NCBI RefSeq assembly: GCF_003367315.1
Contig: NZ_CP031415.1
Location: forward strand, 370,001-434,000
Reading direction: 5' to 3'
Length of the DNA stretch: 64,000 bases
DNA from: Saccharospirillum mangrovi
GTDB taxonomy: Bacteria; Pseudomonadota; Gammaproteobacteria; Pseudomonadales; Natronospirillaceae
The translations under genes were made by a program, and so were the position numbers. Positions 54,865-62,783 of this stretch are shown piece by piece; position 1 is the first letter of the stretch, and every line of letters starts with the position of its first letter. The notes beneath the pieces are model-generated. The model worked only from the letters and a program-made list of their open reading frames with translations. It was not told where the DNA came from and did not search any database.

Positions 54865-55880
54865 CTCCGCCGCTGCACAAACTCCGGCGCCAGACGCAGC
54901 ACTTCCGGCGCGTCGGTGCGGCCGCTGGCGATGGAGGTCATCAGATGGTCCAACGCCTGGTTGACCAGTAGTTCGACCGGTTGCGCCAGCGTCGTCAGTT
55001 GATAGCCCGGCCAGGCCGCTTGTGGCACGTCGTCGCAACCGATGAGGTTGAAGTGGCTCGGGCTGGTGCGGCCGGCGTCGCGCAGTGCGTCCATGGCGCC
55101 GAGCGCGAGTGCATCGCAGGCGCAGAACAGGGCATCGGTGTCCGGGTGGTCGCGCAGTAATTGCTGAGCGGCGGCAAAGCCACTGGCGTAGCTGTAATCG
55201 GGGTTGCTCAGGCACGGCGGCGCATCGATTCCCTTTGACTGCAATCGCTCGATAAAGCCCTGTTGCCGTTCGCGCGAGGCTTGGCCATCGGCGCGGCCGC
55301 CAATAAAGGCCGGGCGCTGGCGGCCTCGGCTTAACACGTAATCTGCGGCGCGTTCGCCGACGGCGCGGTTGTCGGTCAGAATCGCCGACACGCGGCCGCG
55401 TGGATCTTCCCGCCCTAACAACACCGCCGGCGTGCCCAGCGCCAAAAACGCATCGGTCGCCTCGGGTGACAGCGAACCCGCTGCCACAATCGCGCCCTCT
55501 ACCTGATAGGCAATCAACCGCTCCAACGCTTCTTCCAGACTGCCTTGCGCATCGGGCATGACCAGCATGGCGACGCGACCCTGCGCTTGCAGCGCTTGCG
55601 TTAACTGGCTGAAAAAATGCGGCTGGAACGGGTTGTCGAATTCGCCCATGACGACGGCGATCAAGCCTGACGACGGCCCTTGTTTGGACTTCACCAGCGA
55701 ACGCGCCAGCGCATTCGGTCGGTAACCCAATTCGCGGGCAATCGCCAACACCTGCTCGCGTGTGTCTGGGTGAATGCTGGCTTCGGGTGTGAAGGCGCGC
55801 GACACCGCCGAACGCGATACCCCGGCCAGCCGGGCGACGTCAGATGCGGTGACGTTACGAGGTCGTTGCTTGGGTTTCAT
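54861..55880 (-). CDS. LacI-family transcriptional repressor
   Basis: The 339-residue repressor has the LacI HTH NVTASDVARLAGVSRSAVSRAF and hinge PDTREQVLAIARELGYRPNALARSL, then a periplasmic-binding-like effector domain (SSGLIAVVMGEFDNPF, AFIGGRADGQASRERQQGF, ALFCACDALALGAMDALRD). It is the last gene of the importer operon and overlaps the MBL gene by four bases (ATGA). It probably binds the palindromes at 59679 and 61189. Confidence 0.93.
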   Translation of the reverse strand: MKPKQRPRNVTASDVARLAGVSRSAVSRAFTPEASIHPDTREQVLAIARELGYRPNALARSLVKSKQGPSSGLIAVVMGEFDNPFQPHFFSQLTQALQAQGRVAMLVMPDAQGSLEEALERLIAYQVEGAIVAAGSLSPEATDAFLALGTPAVLLGREDPRGRVSAILTDNRAVGERAADYVLSRGRQRPAFIGGRADGQASRERQQGFIERLQSKGIDAPPCLSNPDYSYASGFAAAQQLLRDHPDTDALFCACDALALGAMDALRDAGRTSPSHFNLIGCDDVPQAAWPGYQLTTLAQPVELLVNQALDHLMTSIASGRTDAPEVLRLAPEFVQRRS

Positions 55881-56638
55881 GTTCTCGATTCCACCTGCCA
55901 GCGGCCACTTTTCAGCCGCAGGATATCGCCTTCGGTTGGCACGAACACATCGGCCATGTCGGCGGCGTCGCGGCGCACAATGGCCTGGTGTTCCGGGCCG
56001 ATGTGGTACGGGCACAACAGGCTGCCGGCTTTGCGTTCTAAGGTCTGGCACAACGGCCAGTCACCGTGGTGCGCCAGCCGCGACAATTCATGGCTGATTT
56101 CGCATTCCTGAAACACGATGTCGGCACTGCCGAGCAGACTTTTATTGTGGCGGCTGGGCCGGCCGTCGCCGCTGTAAAACAAGCTGCCCTGCGCGCCGCG
56201 CAACCAGATCGACAAGTTCGGTACCGAGTGCCGGCTGGACGCCGTTGCCATACGCCACGGGCCGAGCGCGTCGAGTTCGGCGCTGTCGACCCATTGAATC
56301 GAAAAGCCCGGATCGTCGTCCGGCCAGTGACCAAAAAAACTCAGATTTTGCAGCCGCGCCCACTGCGCACGTTGCGCCACAATCAGCAGCGGTCGTTTGC
56401 GTTTGCAGTGTTGCCAATGGTTGATCAGCGTTGTTAAGCCCAGGCAATGATCCGGGTGGCAGTGGGTGAAATACAACGCAGAAATCGCTTCCGGATCGAG
56501 GTTGCGACGCCACAACGCCGGCGGCACCGTCGGCCCGCAATCGATCAATACCTGATAACCGTCTTCTTCCAACAATAACGACGCATTGACGCCCTTGGGT
56601 TCGTAAGCGGCGCCGACGCCGACCACATCAATTTTCAT
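55877..56638 (-). CDS. MBL-fold metallo-hydrolase
   Basis: The 253-residue protein has the metallo-beta-lactamase signature THCHPDHCLGL (HxHxDH), later HSVPNLSIWLRG, the metal aspartate in YSGDGRPS and ICPYHIGPEH. It resembles RNase Z/PhnP-type phosphodiesterases. It sits between a sugar-type permease and LacI, so its substrate may be an imported phosphodiester or cyclic phosphate, which is an inference. Confidence 0.85.
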   Translation of the reverse strand: MKIDVVGVGAAYEPKGVNASLLLEEDGYQVLIDCGPTVPPALWRRNLDPEAISALYFTHCHPDHCLGLTTLINHWQHCKRKRPLLIVAQRAQWARLQNLSFFGHWPDDDPGFSIQWVDSAELDALGPWRMATASSRHSVPNLSIWLRGAQGSLFYSGDGRPSRHNKSLLGSADIVFQECEISHELSRLAHHGDWPLCQTLERKAGSLLCPYHIGPEHQAIVRRDAADMADVFVPTEGDILRLKSGRWQVESRT

Positions 56639-56656
56639 GCAATGTCCTTAACCATT

Positions 56657-57472
56657 TTATTGCGGACTCATCGCAAAACCGCGCAACAAATGTTTTTGCA
56701 GATAACCGGCCAGCAACAACACCGGCAACGAACTGAGCACACCAATCGCCATCAACGGCCCCCAGAAGGTTTGGTTTTCGGTGGTAAAGGTGGCGATGTA
56801 CAGCGGCAGGGTGAACTGGCTCGGCGACTGAATAAACAGCAGCGCAAACAGGAATTCGTTCCACGCTAGCAGCATGGCGAAAATCAAGGTTGCGACCAGA
56901 CCGGGCGCTGCCAGCGGCACAACAACGCGCCATAAACGTTGCATCAAACCCGCGCCTTCCAGGGCGGCGGCTTCTTCTAGATCAATCGGAATCTGGCGCA
57001 CAAAACTGAGTAGCATCCAGATGCAAAACGGCAGGGTATAAATCTGATAACTGAGCATTAAACCCAGGTGCGAATCGAGCAGATTCAACGCGTTCAACAC
57101 CCGGTACAACGGTATGGCAACGACAATCGGCGGCAGTGTTTTGATCAGCAATACCAGCAATAAAAACAGCAGATCGAGTTTGGCCGGGAAGCGATACCGC
57201 ACCAGCGCATAAGCCGAAATAAAACCGATGCTGAGCGACACGGCGGTGGTGCCAACCGACACGACGAGTGTGTTCAAAAGACGCCGCATCACGCCTTCAT
57301 CAAACAGCTGAATAAAGTGCGCCAGCGTCGGGGTGTTCGGCCAGAACGCCAGGCTGGTGCCGATGTATTCGGCCGCCGGTTTGAAGGCGGTGCCGAGCAT
57401 CCACAAGGTGGGCAGCGTAAAAAACAATACGGCCAATAAAATGCCGAACGGACGCAGAAAACGAGTCATCAA
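56657..57472 (-). CDS. Carbohydrate ABC transporter permease (MalG-like)
   Basis: The 271-residue inner-membrane protein has six helices and the coupling motif EEAAALEGAGLMQRLWRVVVPLAAPG (EAA loop). LVRYRFPAKLD and LPPIVVAIPLYRVL fit MalG-type permeases. It overlaps the partner permease by four bases. Confidence 0.92.
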   Translation of the reverse strand: MMTRFLRPFGILLAVLFFTLPTLWMLGTAFKPAAEYIGTSLAFWPNTPTLAHFIQLFDEGVMRRLLNTLVVSVGTTAVSLSIGFISAYALVRYRFPAKLDLLFLLLVLLIKTLPPIVVAIPLYRVLNALNLLDSHLGLMLSYQIYTLPFCIWMLLSFVRQIPIDLEEAAALEGAGLMQRLWRVVVPLAAPGLVATLIFAMLLAWNEFLFALLFIQSPSQFTLPLYIATFTTENQTFWGPLMAIGVLSSLPVLLLAGYLQKHLLRGFAMSPQ

Positions 57473-58329
57473 TGCGGCCTCCGCATCACTTGCCAGGCGT
57501 AGGCCAGGCTCAACGCCAGGGCGATAAACAGCATCACCACGGCAATGGCACTGGCGGTGCCGAGGTGGAAAAATTTGAAGCCTTGTTTATAGGCGAGCAG
57601 CGACAGCGTTTCGGTCGAATAGGCCGGGCCGCCGCCGGTGAGCACGTAGTTTTTATCGAACAATTTGAACGCGTCGATGGAGCGCAGCAGCAGCGCTAAA
57701 AACAACGGCGCACGCAACAATGGCAGGCGCACGTACCAGAACCGTTGCCAGGCGGTGGCGCCTTCGATTGTGGCGGCTTCTTCGATGTCTTGCGGAATTG
57801 CTTGCAGGCCGGCGAGTAACAACATGAACGCCAGCGGTGTCCATTGCCAGGTGTCGACCAGCACGATGGCGGCAAGCGCTGTATCGGGATTCGATAACCA
57901 ACTGATGCGTGCCAAACCGAGCACGGCAAACAAATTATTCAGCCAGCCGAAGTCGTAATGCAGCCAGGCTTTCCAGATCGACGAACAGACCAGCGTCGAT
58001 AACATCATCGGGTAAATGCACAGCGGTAACAGCCAGACTCGGGCGCGGAACGGTTGATAAAACAACAGCGCCAATAACAAGCCCAATCCAACCTGAGCGA
58101 GCGAGGCGGCGAGCGTAAAGACGATGGTGTTGCGCGTGGCTTGTTGGAAAAACCAGTCGCTGAATAATTCGCGGAAATTGGCGAGGCCGACGAAGGTCAT
58201 CGGGCCGCCGTATTGGGTGTCGGTGAAGGCCAGCATCAGGCTGTAACCGATGGGGTAGAGCGTCAGTAGCGCCAGCAGCACCAAAGCCGGTGACAGCAAC
58301 AGCCAGGGGTGCCAGTGGGATCGGAACAT
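57469..58329 (-). CDS. Carbohydrate ABC transporter permease (MalF/UgpA-like)
   Basis: The 286-residue protein has six helices, LLLSPALVLLALLTLYPIGYSL in TM1 and the EAA-type coupling loop EEAATIEGATAWQRFWYVRLPLLRAP, followed by LTGGGPAYSTETL common to this family. The ATG at 58329 (MFRSHWHPW) is chosen. It overlaps its partner by four bases and lies 104 bases after the binding-protein gene, across a strong hairpin. Confidence 0.92.
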   Translation of the reverse strand: MFRSHWHPWLLLSPALVLLALLTLYPIGYSLMLAFTDTQYGGPMTFVGLANFRELFSDWFFQQATRNTIVFTLAASLAQVGLGLLLALLFYQPFRARVWLLPLCIYPMMLSTLVCSSIWKAWLHYDFGWLNNLFAVLGLARISWLSNPDTALAAIVLVDTWQWTPLAFMLLLAGLQAIPQDIEEAATIEGATAWQRFWYVRLPLLRAPLFLALLLRSIDAFKLFDKNYVLTGGGPAYSTETLSLLAYKQGFKFFHLGTASAIAVVMLFIALALSLAYAWQVMRRPH

Positions 58330-58367
58330 GGGGAGCCTGTTTGAATTTATGACGAGAGTTGTGAGTC

Positions 58368-58413
58368 GCATCGTTACAGGCTGGTTCCGATCGAAACCAG
58401 CCTGCAACGATGC
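58368..58413 (-). promoter_or_regulatory. Long intercistronic hairpin between binding protein and permease
   Basis: GCATCGTT and CAGGCTGGTT (58368-58375, 58377-58386) pair with AACCAGCCTG and AACGATGC (58395-58404, 58406-58413), 18 pairs with a single A/C mismatch, around an 8-base loop. No T run follows on the minus strand. It probably protects or attenuates the binding-protein mRNA so that the binding protein is made in excess. Confidence 0.65.
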
Positions 58414-58433
58414 TCAAGCGGTGGCGATATTTC

Positions 58434-59645
58434 TTACCGCGATGCCACCATCCGGTCGTGCGCTTGCTTGGCGGCTTGTTCCGGGCTCAGTCGGCCCAGC
58501 AGTGCCAGTTGCAAGTAGTCACCGAGGATCGATTCCAGTTGTTGCCAGTCCTGTACGCGCGGGCGGGCGGTGCCTTGGCGCAGAGCGTCCAGCTGGTTCG
58601 GGTACCAGCGGTATTTGGCAACGACGTCGTCATCCAGATACACGCTGGTGCGTGTCGGCGGCAGGCCTTGTTCCAGTGTCAGTTGACGTTGGAAGTCGGC
58701 GCTGGTGAAGAACGCCAGGAAGTCTTCGGCGAGGTCGGCGTTTTCGGAGTTGGCGGAAACGCCCAGCTGCCATACACCCAACATCGGTGTGGATTCATTC
58801 ACCTGGCCCGGCGGCGGCACGATGTTGACCTTGCCGACTACCTGGCTCACGGCCGGGTCGTCCATTGACGGTACCCACGACGGCCAGACTTCAATCGCCA
58901 TGGCGGCTTTGCCTTGTTGAATGGCGTCGCGCACTTCGCCGGAGTTGTAGACTTCAACGCCGGTCGGTGCCACGTCGCGCAGGCTGACGAAGGCTTCGAT
59001 GGCCGCCACGGTGGCCGGGCTGTTCAGTGCAATGTTGCCGTCGGCGTCAACGATGTGGCCGCCGTAGGCCCACAGCATCGGCAGGAAGCCGGTGACGATG
59101 GGGTTGCCCTGAGTGCCACGGAAGACGACGCCAGCGCGGTCGTTGGTTTTCAGGTTTTGCGCAGCGGCGAAGACGTCATCCCAGCTTTGCGGCTGGTCCA
59201 TCAAGTCGGAGCGGTAAGCGAACATGGCGACGTTGCCAACCACCGGCAGCGCAAACAGCGGGCCCTGGCCGACCGGGTAGCGCGAGATGTCGGTCAGCGA
59301 CGGGATGAAATCCTGGCTGACGGCGTCTTCGTTCAGCGGCGCGAGCCAGCCGTTGCTCATGAATTCCGGTGCCCAGGTGTCGTCGATCAGCACCAGGTCG
59401 AAGCTGGAATCGCCTTCGCGCATGCCGATGACCAGCTTTTCGTACAGCGAACCGTAAGGCAGTTTCAGCAGTTCGATGTCGGTGCCCGGGTGGGCGGCTT
59501 CATAGGCGTCAACGCCGGCTTGCAGGGCGTCGCCGTAGCCGGCGTCACGGCCAGCGATCACCAGATCGGCGGCTTGTGCGGCGCCGGTCAGTGTCAGGGC
59601 CGTTGCCAGCAGGCTGGGTAAGAATGCAGTGCGATTGTGTTTCAT
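58434..59645 (-). CDS. Carbohydrate-type ABC transporter substrate-binding protein
   Basis: The 403-residue protein has a signal peptide (cleavage near GAAQA) and an SBP_bac_1/MalE-like fold: ADLVIAGRDAGYGDALQAGVDAYEAAHPGTDIEL, FDLVLIDDTWAPEFMSNGWLAPL, DRAGVVFRGTQGNPIVTGFLPMLWAYGG and LGVSANSENADLAEDFLAFFTS. It feeds the permease pair. No ATPase gene lies in the operon, so a shared MsmK/UgpC-type ATPase elsewhere is presumed. Ligand unknown. Confidence 0.92.
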   Translation of the reverse strand: MKHNRTAFLPSLLATALTLTGAAQAADLVIAGRDAGYGDALQAGVDAYEAAHPGTDIELLKLPYGSLYEKLVIGMREGDSSFDLVLIDDTWAPEFMSNGWLAPLNEDAVSQDFIPSLTDISRYPVGQGPLFALPVVGNVAMFAYRSDLMDQPQSWDDVFAAAQNLKTNDRAGVVFRGTQGNPIVTGFLPMLWAYGGHIVDADGNIALNSPATVAAIEAFVSLRDVAPTGVEVYNSGEVRDAIQQGKAAMAIEVWPSWVPSMDDPAVSQVVGKVNIVPPPGQVNESTPMLGVWQLGVSANSENADLAEDFLAFFTSADFQRQLTLEQGLPPTRTSVYLDDDVVAKYRWYPNQLDALRQGTARPRVQDWQQLESILGDYLQLALLGRLSPEQAAKQAHDRMVASR

Positions 59646-59678
59646 GGTGTCCTCCGTCGGGAGCGGTCGGTTTTGTTA

Positions 59679-59694
59679 TTGCACACGTGTGCAA
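59679..59694. promoter_or_regulatory. LacI-type operator
   Basis: The perfect 16-bp palindrome TTGCACACGTGTGCAA lies 33 bases upstream of the binding-protein gene. The identical sequence recurs at 61189-61204 before the PI-PLC-like gene. The form is typical of LacI/GalR-family operators with a central CG. Confidence 0.85.
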
Positions 59695-59761
59695 CGCTAA
59701 GGGCGGGCTGTGACCTTTCGGTAACAGCCCTGTGAAGCTTTGATGAACCTGGGAAATTTCT

Positions 59762-61129
59762 TTAATACGGAATCAGGTTGAAGCGTTGGTTGGCGCCGCT
59801 GGTGCAGTTCGCCAATTGCGCCTGCACGCCGCTTTGCTGGCTGCTGCCGGGCACGGCTGCGCAACGACCGCCGATGCCGATCAACTGGCCGGAGGTGGTC
59901 AACTGCCATTTCTCGCTGTCGCCGCCGTCGCAATCCCACAGGTGCAGACCTTTGCCAGCCACCGACTGACCGCCATCGACATCGAAGCAATATTCTTCGT
60001 TACCGACCGCGCGCAGTTGGGTTTCATCGCTGTAGCGGAACGCCTGGTTCACGCCGCCGTGGCAGGTCCATTGCAGGATGTCGGAGCCGTCGTTGTAGTT
60101 GGCGTTGTCGATGTCCAGGCACTGGCCGCTGTGTTCGGCTTGCAGGCTGAAGCGGTTGGGCACGGAGCGGCGTTCGCCGTTCAGCGGGATGCGGTTGCCG
60201 TAGCTGTCGAGCGTTTCGCGGCTGATCATCGACGCGCCGGACGCGACGGCGATGTAAGCGCGGTGGTAGGCATCGAAGTAGCTGTTATCGGACGACCAGA
60301 TGTTGATCACCTGACGGTTCAACGCCGAAGCTTCAACGGTTTTCGACCAGTACTTCAGGTTCTCGGTGTTGCCGCACACCACCCAGTTGTTGGCCGAGTA
60401 GCCGCTGAAGTCTTTGGCACTGCCGTAGGCGTCGAAGTAAATCGGGTCTTCCGCCTGCGGGCACACCAGCGCTTTGGCCTGGTTACCGAACTGTTCGATG
60501 TAAGCACGCTGAGTCTGGTTTTTCTGGCCGATCGGGCCGCCAGTCAGCATCACCAGAAACTTGCCGCGCAGGCTGCCGATGGTCGGCCAGCCGTTGTTCA
60601 CCACGCCCAGACGCAGGCTGGAATTGCCGGTGTACTGACGCAGTTGTTCCGGGGTGTAGATGCGGTTACCGAGCGATTGCGACAGTTGGTTGTTCAACTG
60701 GCTGCGCGAGCCGCTGTCCCAACCGAACAACAGGCCGGCTTTTAAGTCGATCTGCAAAGTGATCGGCAAATGGTTCGGGTGGCTGTTGCTCCAACTGACC
60801 AGATCGTTCAGGCAGTCGGCGAAGCTGCCGCCAGAACCGCCGTTGCAGTTGTTGGCGTAGTCGCCATCGGTGCCGTTGTGTTTCACCACCAACTGGCCGC
60901 CGGATTCCCAAACGTCCAGTTCGACCACCCGGTTGCCCCGGTTCAGTACGTCGAGCAGGTTAGGAAATTGCGCGGTTTCATACGGGTTGTGCGGGCGCGA
61001 CCAGTAGGCTTCGTCGTAGGCGAGGCTGTCGGACAAGCCGTTGGCGGAAGGCACAGCGGCGTTCGCCAGTGAGGCGATGCAGGAAATCAGTCCCAGGCCA
61101 AGCCAGGCACGGGCATTGGGGAATGTCAT
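59762..61129 (-). CDS. Secreted PI-PLC-like phosphodiesterase with ricin B lectin domain
   Basis: The 455-residue protein has a signal peptide (cleavage near LANA) and a Ca2+-dependent PI-PLC-like TIM-barrel domain (residues ~25-320): AYDEAYWSRPHNPYE (H47), RVVELDVWESGGQLVVKHNG (E70, D72, H84), LPITLQIDLKAG and KFLVMLTGG. The C-terminus (~328-455) is a ricin B-type lectin with three repeats ending LQWTCHGGVNQAFRY, LWDCDGGDSEKWQL and LANCTSGANQRFNL. It would cleave a phospholipid or related phosphodiester outside the cell. Operator TTGCACACGTGTGCAA lies 60 bases upstream. Confidence 0.85.
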   Translation of the reverse strand: MTFPNARAWLGLGLISCIASLANAAVPSANGLSDSLAYDEAYWSRPHNPYETAQFPNLLDVLNRGNRVVELDVWESGGQLVVKHNGTDGDYANNCNGGSGGSFADCLNDLVSWSNSHPNHLPITLQIDLKAGLLFGWDSGSRSQLNNQLSQSLGNRIYTPEQLRQYTGNSSLRLGVVNNGWPTIGSLRGKFLVMLTGGPIGQKNQTQRAYIEQFGNQAKALVCPQAEDPIYFDAYGSAKDFSGYSANNWVVCGNTENLKYWSKTVEASALNRQVINIWSSDNSYFDAYHRAYIAVASGASMISRETLDSYGNRIPLNGERRSVPNRFSLQAEHSGQCLDIDNANYNDGSDILQWTCHGGVNQAFRYSDETQLRAVGNEEYCFDVDGGQSVAGKGLHLWDCDGGDSEKWQLTTSGQLIGIGGRCAAVPGSSQQSGVQAQLANCTSGANQRFNLIPY

Positions 61130-61188
61130 GGCAATATCCTCTTATCGTTGTCGGGTTGTTGTTATGGAGCGGTCGGACATGAAATTGC

Positions 61189-61204
61189 TTGCACACGTGT
61201 GCAA
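61189..61204. promoter_or_regulatory. LacI-type operator, second copy
   Basis: TTGCACACGTGTGCAA, identical over 16 bp to the site at 59679-59694. It lies between the divergent PI-PLC-like and SH3-like genes, 60 bases from the former and 120 from the latter, and may control both. Confidence 0.85.
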
Positions 61205-61323
61205 CAACGAGGATGACAAACCGCCATGACCGCCAACTGACGTCCCAATGAAGTTTTTTTGAACCCGGGCAGAAAGGCTTTGCTAGGCTGCGCCGATCCG
61301 CTCAGAACAAGGTTTGGCTCAAC

Positions 61324-61665
61324 ATGACCATTGCTCACATCAAAACCGCGCACCGCAGCCACTACCCGAACCCGATTCGGTTCCAGCGCGGCGAGCCTTT
61401 AACGCTCGGCAGACGCGACGACGAATACCCCGGTTGGGTGTGGACTACGACGACGGATGGCAACGAAGGCTGGGCGCCATTGGGGTTGATGAACGAAGCG
61501 GAAAACGGCCGGTCGGCCATCGCGACCGAGGATTATTCAGCGCGCGAACTGAACACCGAAACCGGCGAGCGCGTGACGCTGCTGCGTGAAATGAACAATT
61601 GGGCGTGGGTCGAACGTGAAGGCGGAGAGCAAGGCTGGGTGCCGGTGACGACGCTGGCGTATTGA
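61324..61665 (+). CDS. SH3-like double domain protein
   Basis: The 113-residue cytosolic protein has two SH3-like halves: FQRGEPLTLGRRDDEYPGWVWTTTTDGNEGWAPLGLM and ATEDYSARELNTETGERVTLLREMNNWAWVEREGGEQGWVPVTTL, each with the W-x-W/GW-(A/V)-P ligand-binding pattern. No signal peptide. It diverges from the PI-PLC-like gene across the second operator. Role unknown. Confidence 0.8.
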   Translation: MTIAHIKTAHRSHYPNPIRFQRGEPLTLGRRDDEYPGWVWTTTTDGNEGWAPLGLMNEAENGRSAIATEDYSARELNTETGERVTLLREMNNWAWVEREGGEQGWVPVTTLAY

Positions 61666-61701
61666 ATCCAGCGTCGTGGCATTCGTGGTCTGAGTGATCA
61701 G

Positions 61702-62496
61702 CTAAGGCGAATTGAAGTTCAACCAACGCAAATCGCGCGCGGCGTCCTGCCAGTTCGGGTTGAAGACCACACCGGCTTTTTTACGGCGGCGACGGCTGCC
61801 GATTTCAACCACGGCCAACTCCGGCGCTTCGATCATGCGTTCGTTCGCAATCATCTCGCTGCTCATCGTGTCGGTATCGTCCCCCTGCATATACGCCAAC
61901 TTATTCCACAGGCCTTTGCTGTCGCGCAGAAACACATAAGCGGCGCTGTGCAGCGAACCTTTGCGGTCGGATTCGGCGATGATCAACGTACGGCCGCCAG
62001 CGCTTTGGGTAATGGAAAAACCAAAATAAGCGGTCGGGTCGATGTTGTTTTTCTGCAGATAATTCAGCTTCACCATCAAGCGTTCGCTGATGCACAACGC
62101 CGACGAATCAACAAAACCGTGCTCATTAAAGGCACGCAACACGTACTGCGTATTCAATCGGCTGTGCAGCGGCTTGCTGACGAGGCGCTTTTCGCGACCG
62201 GCCGACACCGGCGAACCCACCGGCTGAAACACCGAGTTCGGGCCGGGGCGTTCCAGCAATTGATAGTGGCTGGCACCGGCAACGTCGTGCCATTCAAAGC
62301 GCAGTTGTTGCGACGACACGAACTGCACGTCCAGTCGCGGCGTTTTTAACGTTGTCGTAGTCTTACCCGAGGTTTGTTGCCACCAGGGCTGACGCTGCGG
62401 TTTTTGCGGCGCTTTCAGCACCCGGACTAACGTCATCAACAGCACCAGGAGCACCAGGCTTTTGGCGATGACCAGAAAAAAAGTTTGCGGTTCCAT
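61702..62496 (-). CDS. Membrane-anchored protein with FN3-like and FG-GAP-like segments, copy 2
   Basis: The 264-residue protein has one N-terminal membrane helix (residues ~6-25), a proline/glutamine-rich linker, an FN3-like domain (LRFEWHDVAGASHYQLLER, SRLNTQYVLRAFNEHGFVDSS) and one FG-GAP-like repeat (YFGFSITQSAGGRTLIIAES ... AAYVFLRDSKGLWNKLAYMQ). It matches the protein at 22349-23158 segment by segment. It diverges from BTAD-hydrolase copy 4. Confidence 0.75.
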   Translation of the reverse strand: MEPQTFFLVIAKSLVLLVLLMTLVRVLKAPQKPQRQPWWQQTSGKTTTTLKTPRLDVQFVSSQQLRFEWHDVAGASHYQLLERPGPNSVFQPVGSPVSAGREKRLVSKPLHSRLNTQYVLRAFNEHGFVDSSALCISERLMVKLNYLQKNNIDPTAYFGFSITQSAGGRTLIIAESDRKGSLHSAAYVFLRDSKGLWNKLAYMQGDDTDTMSSEMIANERMIEAPELAVVEIGSRRRRKKAGVVFNPNWQDAARDLRWLNFNSP

Positions 62497-62783
62497 GTTT
62501 CTATCCTGTGTTATTTAAACGTCCCTGTGACGTTGTTTCGGTTGTCGTTCCTGCGTGGGTTTGAAATCGAACCCTTGGGTCCGAAGTCGCTGGCGCAGTT
62601 TGACGAGCTATCGTTTGAATTAGCGTGTGAAAGACGACGCTCGAAGCGGTTTGGATTGTGACGGAGTCTGCAAATTTGATCGGTCGTGACGTTAATTCGG
62701 CCTGGAAACGGGGTGGCGGTGTCCACGAGCACCGTTTGAATCGTCTTCGCTAACGATTTCAACAGGGAAACAGGAACCGCCCA
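62497..62783. other. Divergent intergenic region
   Basis: 287 bases between the FN3/FG-GAP-like gene and BTAD-hydrolase copy 4. It contains the octamer array at 62612-62631 and a lone CGTTTGAA at 62733-62740, close to the start of copy 4. No gene is supported. Confidence 0.6.
62612..62631 (+). promoter_or_regulatory. Octamer pair upstream of BTAD-hydrolase copy 4
   Basis: CGTTTGAA (62612-62619) and CGTGTGAA (62624-62631) are spaced exactly 12 bp, in the same orientation as at the other three copies. The third octamer found 29-31 bp downstream in the others is not evident here. A further CGTTTGAA lies at 62733-62740. Confidence 0.6.

Noticed and set aside
59786-60745. A 319-codon plus-strand frame opposite the PI-PLC-like gene
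   Set aside because: It is antisense to a gene with signal peptide and lectin repeats; its V/A/F-rich product is a GC-driven shadow.
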